A stretch of DNA of 64,000 bases from Paractinoplanes toevensis (GCF_018332695.1 NZ_BOQN01000059.1:1-64000); one strand, 5' to 3'; shown: positions 42,451-51,401, counted from the first letter of the stretch. Numbers and translations are program-made. Notes: generated from the sequence alone by a model not told the origin.

Positions 42451-42470
42451 GATGTACTCACCGGTACATC
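42451..42470. repeat. Inverted repeat upstream of the RNase gene
   Basis: GATGTAC (42451-42457) and GTACATC (42464-42470) flank 6 nt, about 64-83 bp before the RNase start on the minus strand. GTTAC-TTC-GTTAC also lies at about 42505-42517. Its form suits a dimeric repressor or activator; the protein is unknown. Confidence 0.45.
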
Positions 42471-42522
42471 TCCGGCTGGTCATTCCATCTATGTTCGTCT
42501 ATGCGTTACTTCGTTACATCGA

Positions 42523-43686
42523 TCAGCCGTTGCCGAGACCGCTGACCCACTCGGCGACGCCGTCCGGTTCGGCCTGGCGGCGGCCCTTCACCTGAGGCGG
42601 CGGGGCGATCGGGGTCGGGTGCGGCAGCGGCGGGCTGATCTGCTGCGGCTGGGCCCGGCCCTGTTTCTTGAAGCCGTCGAACGGCGGCATCTCGACGGGC
42701 GGCTGCTGGGTGGCCGGCGGCTGGGTGGGCGGCTGGTTGACCGGCGCCGGGGTCGCCGCGGCGCCGGCCTGGGCGATCGCCGACTCCGGTTCCGGGTCGC
42801 GCTTCGGCAGCGGCGGACGGTTCGGGGTCGGCCGCGGGTCGCCGCTGTCCGGCGAGCGGCGCAGCACGGCCGCCAGCACCGAGCCGAGCACGCCGGCGCC
42901 GGCTGCGGTCATCGCCGCCCAGTACGGCACGGCCTGGTAGCCGTCGTCGCCGGTGCCCGGCCCGGCGATCAGGTAGGCCACCGTGAGCAGGGCCGGTCCG
43001 GGCAGGCCGGCCAGCGCGATGGTCAGCGTGGAGGCGTCGCGCCGGCGGGCCGCCCAGCCCAGCGCGATGCCGCTGATCAGGGCGAGCAGCGGCATGGTGA
43101 ACAGCGCGGTCCGCTGGGTGACCCCGTCGGGGAGGAACGCGGCGTCGATCACGCCGAGGCGGATCGAGGGCAGCTCCTTGCCGGGAGCCAGCGAGGGCGC
43201 CACCGACAGGAGCGCGATGGCCCAGGTGGCGATGCCGACGGTGAGGAAGCTCAACCGGGCCGCCGACCGGCTCAGCGCGGCGTACGCGGCGAAGAGGCCG
43301 GCTGTGGCACCCAGCGCGGCACACACGCCGATGACGAAGGACGGCTGCACCCCGGCGACCTGGGCCGTGCGGGCCGGCTGCATGGTCAGCGGCACCACGA
43401 CGGCGGCGCCGAGGCCGGCCGCGACCGCGGTGACAAGCCGGGTGCCCGGTCCCGAGGTCGTCGGGAGGTGCGGCCGGCCGGCCATGCCACCGATCACCGC
43501 GGCGATCATCGCCAGCCAGGCGACCCAGGCCAACTGGGCTGTCCATTGGTCACGCGCAGTGAGATCGAGCACGCGAGTCAGGCGCACGATGCCCAACCCG
43601 TACGCCAGCCCGAGCTGACTCGCGCCGGCCAGCGCGGCCACGCCGAGCGTGACCCCTAACAGTTTGGCCGAGGTCCGGAATGACAT
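42523..43686 (-). CDS. Polytopic membrane protein with proline-rich cytoplasmic tail
   Basis: 387 residues from the ATG at 43686 (a GTG at 43695 is also possible). About eight hydrophobic helices fill residues 8-285. The last about 100 residues are Pro/Gln-rich. No transporter or enzyme family is recognised. The tail contains PTPNRPPLP, a nonapeptide also present in the tail of the conservon sensor kinase about 4 kb away. It lies downstream of the solute-binding lipoprotein on the same strand, with 113 bp between them. Function unknown. Confidence 0.65.
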   Translation of the reverse strand: MSFRTSAKLLGVTLGVAALAGASQLGLAYGLGIVRLTRVLDLTARDQWTAQLAWVAWLAMIAAVIGGMAGRPHLPTTSGPGTRLVTAVAAGLGAAVVVPLTMQPARTAQVAGVQPSFVIGVCAALGATAGLFAAYAALSRSAARLSFLTVGIATWAIALLSVAPSLAPGKELPSIRLGVIDAAFLPDGVTQRTALFTMPLLALISGIALGWAARRRDASTLTIALAGLPGPALLTVAYLIAGPGTGDDGYQAVPYWAAMTAAGAGVLGSVLAAVLRRSPDSGDPRPTPNRPPLPKRDPEPESAIAQAGAAATPAPVNQPPTQPPATQQPPVEMPPFDGFKKQGRAQPQQISPPLPHPTPIAPPPQVKGRRQAEPDGVAEWVSGLGNG

Positions 43687-43808
43687 GACGGGCACGTTAC
43701 GGAATCCCCTGTCGATGTCGCCACTCCGGATCCAAATTCTTAAGGCAGGATTTGACGAGTTACTCTGAGTGATCGTTCGATCTTGTTCGTCCGGTCATTT
43801 CCTCCCGA

Positions 43809-44975
43809 TCAGGAGGCCAGCCGCCAGCGGCCTGCCCGGGCCACCAGCAGGGTGAGCGCCTGCGGCATCAGTCCGGAGTGGTTGGCCGGGGTGAGCCGGA
43901 TCGGGCCGGAGAGGCCGTCGACCTGTGACGTCTCCACGATGGTCCGGATCTGCTCCCGGTTGCCGCCGACCCGGGCCACCGCGGCGGCGATCAGATCGAC
44001 CGCGTCGGCCGCGAACGAGGCGACCCCCGAGTAGCCGCCGTACCGCGAGATGTAGTCGCGGAACCACTGCTTCCGGGCGGCCTTGGCCGGCGTCGTCGCG
44101 ATGACGTCGTCGATCGCCAGGATCTGGGTGAACACCATGGTGGCGTTGTTGGTGGCCGCGGCCGCGTCGTTCGGGATGAACATGTCGCTCGCGGCGGCCG
44201 CGTCGAAGTAAACCCGGCCGGTGAAGCCGGCGCTCTTGGCGTTCTTCGCGGCCAGAGCGGCCTGCTCCGGCCCGGTCGCTACCAGCAGGGCGGCCGGCTT
44301 GGCGTCGATCAGGGTGCCGACCGCCTGGGTGATGTCGGTGGCGGCCGGTTTCACCGAACGGGTGCCGGTGAGCGGGATGCCGGCCTTGGTCAGCTCGGCC
44401 TCCAGCGCCTGGTCGGCGCCCCGGCCGTAGTAGTCGTCGGTGTGCAGGATCGCCGCGTTCGGCACCTGCAGACGGCGCAGCTCGGCGATCATGGCCGCGG
44501 CGCTGTCGGCCGAGTTGGGACCGAGCTTGAAGACGTACGGCCGCTCGGCCGCCGGCTGAGCGACCTCGTCCGATGCGGCCAGCGCGATCGTCGGGATCTT
44601 CTTGTCGTTGATCGTCTTCGGGGCGCCCACCGCACAGGGGTCGCAGGAGCCGAGCACCACCGCCGCGACCGACGGGTCGTCGGCGAACGTGCTGATGTTG
44701 CGGAGCGAGGTGGGGACGTCGGCCCGGTTGTCCTGGGTGCGCAATTCCAGCTTGCGGTTGCCCAGTCGGCCGGACGCGTTCACCTGGTCGATGCGCAGCT
44801 GAAGCGCGCGGCCGTAGGCGGCGTCCACGGTGGAGGAGTTGTTCAGGTCGGCGCCGATCACGATGGTGCCGCCGTCACCGCCGGAGTCCCCGTCGTCCGA
44901 TGTGCAGCCGGCCAAACCGGCGACGAGAAGCGTCGAGGCCACGACGGATGCCGTGGCGAGGCGAGGGAGCCTCAC
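43809..44975 (-). CDS. Solute-binding lipoprotein, branched-chain amino-acid receptor family
   Basis: 388 residues from the GTG at 44975, which has AGGAGG 7-12 nt upstream. The signal peptide ends in lipobox LAGC with C24 as lipidated cysteine, followed by an acidic Gly/Ser linker. Two periplasmic-binding lobes of the Leu/Ile/Val-receptor type follow (IVIGADLNNSSTVDAAYGRA; VVLGSCDPCAVGAP; AILHTDDYYGRGADQALEAE). No permease or ATPase genes adjoin it, so it may feed a distant transporter or present a ligand to the divergent sensor kinase. The ligand is unknown. Confidence 0.82.
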   Translation of the reverse strand: MRLPRLATASVVASTLLVAGLAGCTSDDGDSGGDGGTIVIGADLNNSSTVDAAYGRALQLRIDQVNASGRLGNRKLELRTQDNRADVPTSLRNISTFADDPSVAAVVLGSCDPCAVGAPKTINDKKIPTIALAASDEVAQPAAERPYVFKLGPNSADSAAAMIAELRRLQVPNAAILHTDDYYGRGADQALEAELTKAGIPLTGTRSVKPAATDITQAVGTLIDAKPAALLVATGPEQAALAAKNAKSAGFTGRVYFDAAAASDMFIPNDAAAATNNATMVFTQILAIDDVIATTPAKAARKQWFRDYISRYGGYSGVASFAADAVDLIAAAVARVGGNREQIRTIVETSQVDGLSGPIRLTPANHSGLMPQALTLLVARAGRWRLAS

Positions 44976-45343
44976 TGCGGTGCCTCCTCGAGGGGAGATA
45001 CGGACAGCACGTCCGTCTGATCGCGGCAAACCTTGCCAACGTGAAGGCGGCTGGTCAAGCCGGTGCCGAACGTCGTGACGGGACGGTCGTCTCACATATT
45101 GGTTGGAATCTTGACGGATTTCGGTAATCGCGAAATCACTTTCTGTGGTCTGCTGGACATTCGTGCACGTCAAAGCGGCGTTGGTGTCGAATGTGGATCC
45201 GAATGGCTGGTTACTCATCGGACAACAAGTTTGTTTCCGGGCGGAGCCAGACTTCCCAAACCGCCGCGCTCTCTGATGAAATCGCCGGGCCGCAGGCTCC
45301 TGTGCGGGCGAAGAGACACGGGGAAGACCACGGAGGAGAAGTC
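44976..45343. other. Divergent promoter region, lipoprotein and conservon
   Basis: No gene is supported. The stretch is less GC-rich than its surroundings. It contains GATTTCG (45117-45123) and CGAAATC (45131-45137), a 7-bp inverted repeat with a 7-nt spacer, overlapping TTGACG at 45111-45116. No complete promoter could be assigned with confidence. The open frame upstream of the kinase lacks a ribosome site. Confidence 0.45.
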
Positions 45344-48325
45344 GTGAGCACCGGATCTTCGACCCAGGTGGCGCGCCGTGGTGTATTTCCCCGGCTTCGG
45401 GACGCACGGATCCGCGCCAAGCTGGCTCTCATCCTGTTCGTACCGCTGGCCGCGGTTGTCGTGCTCGCCACCGCTCGCCTGGTCGATGTCAGTCAGCGCG
45501 CCACCGAGGCCGGTCAGGTCGAGAAACTCGCCGAGGTCGGCACCGACGTCTCGACGCTGACCCAATTGCTGCACGGCGAGCGGATGGCCGCCGCCGCATA
45601 CCTCGCCACCCCCGGCGGCAAGGTCGAGTCGTACACCGCCCGGGTCAAGGCCACCGACGCCGAGATCGAGATCTACCGCGGACACCGCCGGGCGCTCGAC
45701 GAACCGGCCGAGGCGGTGCAGGCCCGGCTCGTCCAGATCGACGACAACCTGAACACCCTCAACGCCACCCGCAACCAGGTGAGCCAGCGCGAGGGCCTCG
45801 GCGTCGCCGAGGCCATGTCGCGCTACGGCGTGGTCCTCACCGACCTGCTCGGCTACGGCGAGGCGGTCAGCCAGTACGCGGGCGACGACGAGGTCGGCGA
45901 CGGCCTGCGCGCCACCAGTGCCTTCGCCAAGGCCAAGGCCGGCGCCGCCGATCTCGAGGCGCTCTCCTACTCCGCCCTGGTCTCCGGCGACCTCAGTGCC
46001 GAGCAGCGCACCGCGTTCATCACGGCCCAGACCAGCCAGCAGGAGGGTCTGCTCACGTTCGCCGCGTTCGCGAACACCGCGCAGCAGTCCCTGGTGGACA
46101 ACGTGGTCACCGGTGACGCGGTCAACCTGGCCGACCAGGTCTCCATCCAGCTCGGCCGGGGCGTGACCGTCCCGTCCGAAGAGATCATCCAGTCCTTCGG
46201 CGCGGTCGTCGACCTGATGCGCTGGGCCGAGCAGGAACTCGAGTCGGACGACCTCAAGCTGGCCGGCGACGAGGCGGACTCGGTGGTCCGGCAGGCCGCG
46301 CTCGAGGCCGCGCTGGTCGTTCTCGTGCTGATCGTCGCCATCTCGCTCGCGGTGATCCTGGCCCGGTCGCTCAACCTGTCGCTGCGCCGGCTGCGCGAGG
46401 GCGCGCTCGCAGTGGCCAACCGCGACCTGCCCGACGCCGTGGCCCGGCTGCGCGACGCCCGGACCCTGGGCGAGAGCGGCGCCGACGAGATCGTCCGGCA
46501 ACTGCGGGACCCGATCCGGCTCAACAGCCGCGACGAGATCGGTCAGGTCGGCCAGGCCTTCAACGTCGTACACCGGGAAGCGGTCCGGATCGCGGCCGAA
46601 CAGGCCGCGCTGCGCACCACCGTCTCGGCCATGTTCCTGAACCTGGCCCGCCGCTCGCAGTCCCTGGTCGACCGGATGATCGGCGAGCTGGACAGCATCG
46701 AGCGCACCGAGGAGGACCCGAAGCGACTGGCCCGGCTCTTCGAGCTCGACCACCTCGCCACCCGGATGCGCCGCAACGACGAAAACCTCCTGGTGCTGGC
46801 GGGCGCCGACTCCAGCCCGCCGCGTCGCGAGGACGCGCTGCTGGTCGACGCTCTGCGGGCCAGCCAGTCCGAGGTCGAGCTCTACAACCGCATCGAGTTC
46901 GGCACGGTCGACACCGACATCGCCATCGCGGCGCTCGCCGTCAACGACGTCGTCCGGCTGGTCGCCGAGCTGCTCGACAACGCCACCCGGTTCTCCCCGC
47001 CCACCACCACCGTGGTCGCCGACGCCCGGCGCATCCGCGACTACGTGGTGATCCAGGTGGAGGACCGCGGCCTCGGCATGTCCGAGGAACAGATGGACCA
47101 GCTCAACCGGCGGCTCTCCGAGACACCCAACGTCGACGTGGCCGCGTTCCGGCTGATGGGCCTGGCCGTGGTCGGCAGGCTCGCCAGCCGGTACGGCATC
47201 CGGGTCGAGCTGCGCGCCAACCTCGAGGGCGGCACGGTTGCCCAGGTGATCCTGCCCAGCAGCATCGTGGTCGTGGCGAGCCGGCGGGACGGGCAGCTCC
47301 CCGGCAGCGGGCAGTTCCCGGAGCTGGGTTCCGCGCCGAGCGGCGGCTGGGACTCGATGGCCGCCCGGACCGCCACCGCCACGCTGCCGGCGATCGCGCC
47401 CGACCCGTGGCGCGAGCAGCGCGAGCAGCAGGTGTCCGCACCGGCCGCGCCCAGCCACCCGCAGCTGCCGATGTTCCCCTCGCAGCGCCCGGCGACCGAG
47501 GCCGCACCCACGCCGAACCGGCCGCCGCTGCCCACCCGGGTGGCCCAGCCGGTCACCGCGACGGGCGGCATGAACGGCTTCACCCCGATGACGCAGACCC
47601 CGGTGACGCCGTCGCCGATGGCGCCGACACCGGCGCCGGCACAGCCGGACTCGGGCAGCTGGGGGGCCGCCCTGGCCGCGATGCCGCCGGTGCCGATCCA
47701 GGAGATGCCGGTCCAGGCCGAGGAACGGACCGACTCGCCGATCTTCGTGGAGATGCAGCAGAGCTGGTTCCGCAACCACGAGGGTTCGGCCCCGGAGGAG
47801 TGGGGGATGCCCACCGCCGGGTACGCCCCGCCGCCCAACTCCGGCCCGCCCAACTCCGGCCCGCCCACCGCCGCTGCGACCGGCTCGCCGGTGGCTCCTC
47901 CGGCTGCGGCTCCCGTCCCGGCTGCCGCTGCGGCTCCGGCCGCTGCTCCGGAGACGAAGCCGGCGCCCGCGCCGGTGGCACCGCCCGCACCCGCTCCGGC
48001 GGCAACCGGGCACAATGGATCATCGATTCCGAAGCCGCGCCCGGCGGCCGAGGATCGATGGAAGACGGCGGCGGACGAGGGATGGCACCGCGCAATGGCG
48101 GCTGCCGAACCGGTCGACGCCGGCACTACCCGCTCCGGACTGCCCAAGCGCGTACCGCAGGCACAATTGGTGCCCGGCGGCGTGCAGAGCGGCCCGCGCA
48201 ACCAGAACCGTCGCAGCCCCGACGAGGTCCGCGGACTCCTGTCCGCGTACCACCGTGGCGTGCAGCGCGGACGGACGGACGGCAGTGCCGAGACCGCCCT
48301 CGAAGCTAAGGAGAAGGACCAGTGA
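45344..48325 (+). CDS. cvnA: Conservon sensor histidine kinase-like protein (nitrate/nitrite-sensing type)
   Basis: 993 residues from the GTG at 45344, with GGAGGAGAA (45332-45340) before it. TM1 is at about 27-45 and TM2 at about 322-341. Between them is a helical extracellular domain of the NIT sensing kind (LTQLLHGERMAAAAYLATPG). A HAMP segment and coiled region lead to an HATPase domain with N-box ELLDNATRFSPP (about 542-553) and a G-box. No clear H-box phosphoacceptor histidine stands out. The last about 330 residues are Pro/Ala-rich. First of four coupled genes forming a conservon. Ligand unknown. Confidence 0.9.
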   Translation: MSTGSSTQVARRGVFPRLRDARIRAKLALILFVPLAAVVVLATARLVDVSQRATEAGQVEKLAEVGTDVSTLTQLLHGERMAAAAYLATPGGKVESYTARVKATDAEIEIYRGHRRALDEPAEAVQARLVQIDDNLNTLNATRNQVSQREGLGVAEAMSRYGVVLTDLLGYGEAVSQYAGDDEVGDGLRATSAFAKAKAGAADLEALSYSALVSGDLSAEQRTAFITAQTSQQEGLLTFAAFANTAQQSLVDNVVTGDAVNLADQVSIQLGRGVTVPSEEIIQSFGAVVDLMRWAEQELESDDLKLAGDEADSVVRQAALEAALVVLVLIVAISLAVILARSLNLSLRRLREGALAVANRDLPDAVARLRDARTLGESGADEIVRQLRDPIRLNSRDEIGQVGQAFNVVHREAVRIAAEQAALRTTVSAMFLNLARRSQSLVDRMIGELDSIERTEEDPKRLARLFELDHLATRMRRNDENLLVLAGADSSPPRREDALLVDALRASQSEVELYNRIEFGTVDTDIAIAALAVNDVVRLVAELLDNATRFSPPTTTVVADARRIRDYVVIQVEDRGLGMSEEQMDQLNRRLSETPNVDVAAFRLMGLAVVGRLASRYGIRVELRANLEGGTVAQVILPSSIVVVASRRDGQLPGSGQFPELGSAPSGGWDSMAARTATATLPAIAPDPWREQREQQVSAPAAPSHPQLPMFPSQRPATEAAPTPNRPPLPTRVAQPVTATGGMNGFTPMTQTPVTPSPMAPTPAPAQPDSGSWGAALAAMPPVPIQEMPVQAEERTDSPIFVEMQQSWFRNHEGSAPEEWGMPTAGYAPPPNSGPPNSGPPTAAATGSPVAPPAAAPVPAAAAAPAAAPETKPAPAPVAPPAPAPAATGHNGSSIPKPRPAAEDRWKTAADEGWHRAMAAAEPVDAGTTRSGLPKRVPQAQLVPGGVQSGPRNQNRRSPDEVRGLLSAYHRGVQRGRTDGSAETALEAKEKDQ

Positions 48326-48729
48326 CCAGGCCCCCCACCATGCATGACATGGGCTGGCTGCTCAACAACTTCGCCAACAGCGTTGCCGGCATCGCCCACG
48401 TCGTGGCGGTTTCGGCGGACGGCCTGCTGCTGGCCTCATCCCGCGATCTGCCGGCCGACCGTGCCGACCAGCTCGCCGCCATCGCCTCCGGCGTGGTCAG
48501 CCTGACCGAGGGCGCGTCGCGGATGTTCAACGCCGGCGCCGTCCAGCAGACCATCATCGAGATGGAGAGCGGCTACCTCTTCCTCATGTCGGTCAGCGAC
48601 GGCTCGTCGATGGGCGTGCTCGCCGCGCGGAGCTGCGACGTGGGCCAGGTCGGCTACGAGATGGCGCTGCTCGTTGAGCGAGTGGGTGCCGCGCTGACGC
48701 CGGCTCCCCGCGAGACCGTCAGTCATTAG
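48322..48729 (+). CDS. cvnB: Roadblock/LC7 domain protein of the conservon
   Basis: 135 residues, GTG start overlapping the kinase stop by 4 nt (GTGA). A single roadblock/LC7 fold (LLNNFANSVAGIAHVVAVSA, GLLLASS, GYLFLMSVSDGSSMGVLA). Relatives regulate Ras-like GTPases such as MglA, so the likely partner is the GTPase encoded two genes downstream. Soluble; probably sits at the membrane with the kinase. Confidence 0.92.
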   Translation: MTRPPTMHDMGWLLNNFANSVAGIAHVVAVSADGLLLASSRDLPADRADQLAAIASGVVSLTEGASRMFNAGAVQQTIIEMESGYLFLMSVSDGSSMGVLAARSCDVGQVGYEMALLVERVGAALTPAPRETVSH

Positions 48730-48761
48730 CCGCCGGCCGTCGGAAAGGGGGTGATCGTGTC

Positions 48762-49124
48762 ATGGGGCAGCCACAGGACCCACGGGGCAACCTGGTTCGC
48801 CCGTACGCGGTCACCCGCGGACGGACCGAGCCACGCCGTGACATTCCGATCGAGGCGATCCTGGTAGCCAGCCAGGCCGCCGTACAAGAGGCTCGGTTCG
48901 CCGGGCATGACAAGTACCGCATCGCGGTGCTCTGCGAGGCCAAGCCACAGTCCCTGGCCGAGCTCTCCGCGTTCACCCGGCAACCGCTGGGCGTGGCGCG
49001 GGTGCTGGTCGCGGACATGGTCGCCGACGGACTGCTGTCGTTGCACAGCGCCGCTCCCAAGAAGGGCTTCACGGAGCGGATGGATCTGCTGGAAAGGGTG
49101 TTGAGTGGACTTCGCAAGCTCTGA
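48762..49124 (+). CDS. cvnC: DUF742 protein of the conservon
   Basis: 120 residues. DUF742 proteins have a winged-helix-like C-terminal half, here AELSAFTRQPLGVARVLVADMVADGLLSLH. The conserved LVRPYAVTRGRTEP start is present. GGAAAGGGGG lies upstream. It overlaps the GTPase gene by 20 bp. A molecular role is not established in the family; linkage to roadblock and GTPase genes is universal in conservons. Confidence 0.9.
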   Translation: MGQPQDPRGNLVRPYAVTRGRTEPRRDIPIEAILVASQAAVQEARFAGHDKYRIAVLCEAKPQSLAELSAFTRQPLGVARVLVADMVADGLLSLHSAAPKKGFTERMDLLERVLSGLRKL

Positions 49125-49725
49125 GCGGGCGGGGGCGCAACCCAGGGAGATCACCTCCGCGAAGATCGTGATTGCGGGCGGCTTCGGCGTCGGCAAGACG
49201 ACGCTCGTCGGCGCGGTCTCCGAGATCGAACCGCTGACCACCGAGGCGCTGATGACCTCGGCCGGTCAGGGCGTCGACGACGCGTCCAAGGTGCCCGGCA
49301 AGGAGACCACCACGGTGGCGATGGACTTCGGCCGTATCACCATGGCCGATGACCTGATCCTCTACCTCTTCGGCACGCCCGGGCAGACCCGCTTCTGGTT
49401 CATGTGGGACGAGCTCATCCGGGGTGCCGTGGGCGCCGCGGTCCTGGTCGACACCCGCCGCATCGCGGACGCGTTCGCGCCGCTGGACTACTTCGAGAAC
49501 CGGCACCTGCCGTACATCGTGGCCCTCAACTGCTTCGACGGCGCGCCGCGCTACGAGCCGGACGAGGTGCGTGAGGCGTTGGCGATCCCCCCGCACGTAC
49601 CCCTGGTGATGTGTGACGCCCGCCACCGCGAGTCGGTCAAGGCGGTCCTGGTGCAGGTGGTGGAGCACGCGATGGCCACCCTGGTGGCCGAGCAGTCCGG
49701 GGGTTATCCGGCTGTCGTCGGCTAG
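49105..49725 (+). CDS. cvnD: Ras-like GTPase of the conservon
   Basis: 206 residues, GTG start 20 bp inside the DUF742 gene with GGAAAGG before it. P-loop GGFGVGKTT at 25-33; switch II region LFGTPGQTRFWFMWDEL, with Gln in the usual catalytic place. The base-specificity strand reads ALNCFD rather than NKxD, as in other conservon GTPases. It probably relays the kinase signal with the roadblock protein. Its TAG is shared, via CTAG, with the convergent gene. Confidence 0.93.
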   Translation: MDFASSERAGAQPREITSAKIVIAGGFGVGKTTLVGAVSEIEPLTTEALMTSAGQGVDDASKVPGKETTTVAMDFGRITMADDLILYLFGTPGQTRFWFMWDELIRGAVGAAVLVDTRRIADAFAPLDYFENRHLPYIVALNCFDGAPRYEPDEVREALAIPPHVPLVMCDARHRESVKAVLVQVVEHAMATLVAEQSGGYPAVVG

Positions 49726-50867
49726 TTCGGCAGTCGGTAGCCCCGCTTGACCACCGTTTGAACCACCCCGGGAGCGCCCAGGCCGGCTCGGAGGCGGGCC
49801 ACCGCCATCTCCACCGCGTGCTCGTCGGCGCCCCGGGGGAGAGCGTGCAGCAGCGCCGCCCGGGACAGCACCCGGCCGGGCGTGGCGGCCAGCGCCCGCA
49901 GCACGGCCATCGGCGCCGGAGCGAGTGGCCGCAGATCGCCGTCGACGACCGCAGCATGGCCGCGCAGGGTCAGCGAATGGCCGGCCACCTCGAGGGAGAC
50001 CGCCCGCTTCGGCAGTTCCTCGACGATCGTGCGGACCAGGGCGCTCAGCCGGGCCCGCGCCGGTGCCGCGACCGGGATGTCGTGCCTCTTCAGCGGGGCC
50101 GCCGTCACCGGGCCCACACAGGCCACCAGAACGTTCGTGCGCAGCGCGTCCAGCAGACCGTCGGCACCGGGCCCCGCGGCCCGCAGGAGGGCCGTGACGG
50201 CCGCCGCCGAGGTGAAGGTGACCGCGTCCACCAACTGGCCGGTGATGAGGTCGACGAGCCGATGCAGCGGGGCCGGGTCGGTCGGAGCCGCCCAGCGGTA
50301 GACCGGCACCTCGATCACCCGGGCCCCGGCGGCCTCCAAGGCCTCGGTGTATTCCGGCTGGCTCTCCCCGTGCAGCTGGAGCGCGACCGTCAGACCGGCG
50401 ATGCCGCGGGCCTTGAGGTGGTCGACGACCTCCTCGTAGCTCTCCCCCTCGGGGGACCACTGGTCGTGCAGGCCGGCCGAGCGGATCGCGGCGCGGGCCT
50501 TGGGGCCGCGGGCGACCAGATAGGCGCGGGCCAGCGCGGCGCGCAGCGGCTCGGCCAGGCCCCAGCCCTCGGCGGCCTCCAGCCAGCCGCGCATGCCGAT
50601 ACCGGTGTTGACCAGCACGATGTCGGGCGGATGATCGAGGCAGGCTCGGGTGGCGGCCTTGAGTTCGGCGTCATCCGCGATCGGGACGATCCGCAGGGCC
50701 GGAGCCAGCACCACCCGGGCGCCCCGGCTCTCCAGCAGGCCGGCCAGCTCGTCGCGGCGCCGGTCGGCGGTCACGCCGACGGTGTAACCGGACAATGAGG
50801 CGGTCGGCTCAGCCAGGGCGGCCGCAGTGATCACCGTCCGTCGCGATCCCCCCGCGCGGTCGGTCAT
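49722..50867 (-). CDS. Uroporphyrinogen-III synthase-like domain fused to OmpR-type winged helix
   Basis: 381 residues from the ATG at 50867. Residues about 20-275 form a HemD-like two-lobed fold (GYTVGVTADRRRDELAGLLE; VDAVTFTSAAAVTALL). Residues about 285-380 form a DNA-binding winged helix (VLRALAATPGRVLSRAALLH then VEMAVARLRAGLG, VVKRGYRL). Such fusions occur in mycobacteria and relatives and are thought to be regulators rather than haem enzymes. No haem or nitrogen genes adjoin it here. The target is unknown. Confidence 0.85.
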   Translation of the reverse strand: MTDRAGGSRRTVITAAALAEPTASLSGYTVGVTADRRRDELAGLLESRGARVVLAPALRIVPIADDAELKAATRACLDHPPDIVLVNTGIGMRGWLEAAEGWGLAEPLRAALARAYLVARGPKARAAIRSAGLHDQWSPEGESYEEVVDHLKARGIAGLTVALQLHGESQPEYTEALEAAGARVIEVPVYRWAAPTDPAPLHRLVDLITGQLVDAVTFTSAAAVTALLRAAGPGADGLLDALRTNVLVACVGPVTAAPLKRHDIPVAAPARARLSALVRTIVEELPKRAVSLEVAGHSLTLRGHAAVVDGDLRPLAPAPMAVLRALAATPGRVLSRAALLHALPRGADEHAVEMAVARLRAGLGAPGVVQTVVKRGYRLPN

Positions 50868-51334
50868 CCCGCGGGGGCCACTTTGATTTCGAGAAGTCGC
50901 GGCGTGGCCAAACGGTCCACCGAAGGGCACGCTCGGAGTCCGCCGTCCTCAGCGTCGACCCGCTCCCATGTCACGCTTGCGATCTCCGCCGTACCTCCGC
51001 TCGGCGCACACCGCGACTTCTCCTCGCCAGACCGATAAGGTCCGGCGGTCACCGTCAGGTCCGTCCTCAACCCTGACGGTGGCCTATCCATAGTGCGCCG
51101 TCGACGCCCGCGAAGGCTACGCTCAGCCCGCGTCGTCGAGGGGTGCGCACCATTGGTCATGGCTGGAAGCGTGCCGGTGGGGAATTTCGGCTCGGCGTCC
51201 CGTTTGTTTCAAGCCTGCTAAGACGCATTGATCTGTGACCTGGATGACCTTGTATCCCGGAGTCGGGTGCGTCGGGAGGGCGGAGTATGCTTGTTGGGCA
51301 TATCGTTGGGGGTCCACCGCTCTCCGGAGGTCTG
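50868..51334. other. Intergenic stretch before rplM, no gene supported
   Basis: About 470 bp between the divergent HemD-like gene and the rplM promoter. A 98-codon minus-strand frame that ends in an ATGA overlap with the HemD-like start has only about 70 % GC at third positions by hand count. That is well below real genes here, so I treat it as non-coding. No promoter for the minus-strand gene was recognised. Confidence 0.45.
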
Positions 51335-51377
51335 GGGACACCTCGTTTTGACCACGAGTCGCGCGGCCGGGTATTGT
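51335..51377 (+). promoter_or_regulatory. rplM promoter with upstream element
   Basis: TTGACC (51348-51353) and TATTGT (51372-51377) with an 18-bp spacer. GGGACACCTCG (51335-51345) ends exactly 2 nt before the -35 box, the same arrangement as at infA. Transcription would begin near 51384. Confidence 0.6.
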
Positions 51378-51401
51378 TGCCTGCTGTTGTGTGACAGCCG
51401 T

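Noticed and set aside
50864..51160. 98-codon minus-strand frame ending in an ATGA overlap with the HemD-like gene
   Set aside because: The overlap is tempting, but GC at third positions is only about 70 % by hand count, far below real genes here, and no motif is seen.
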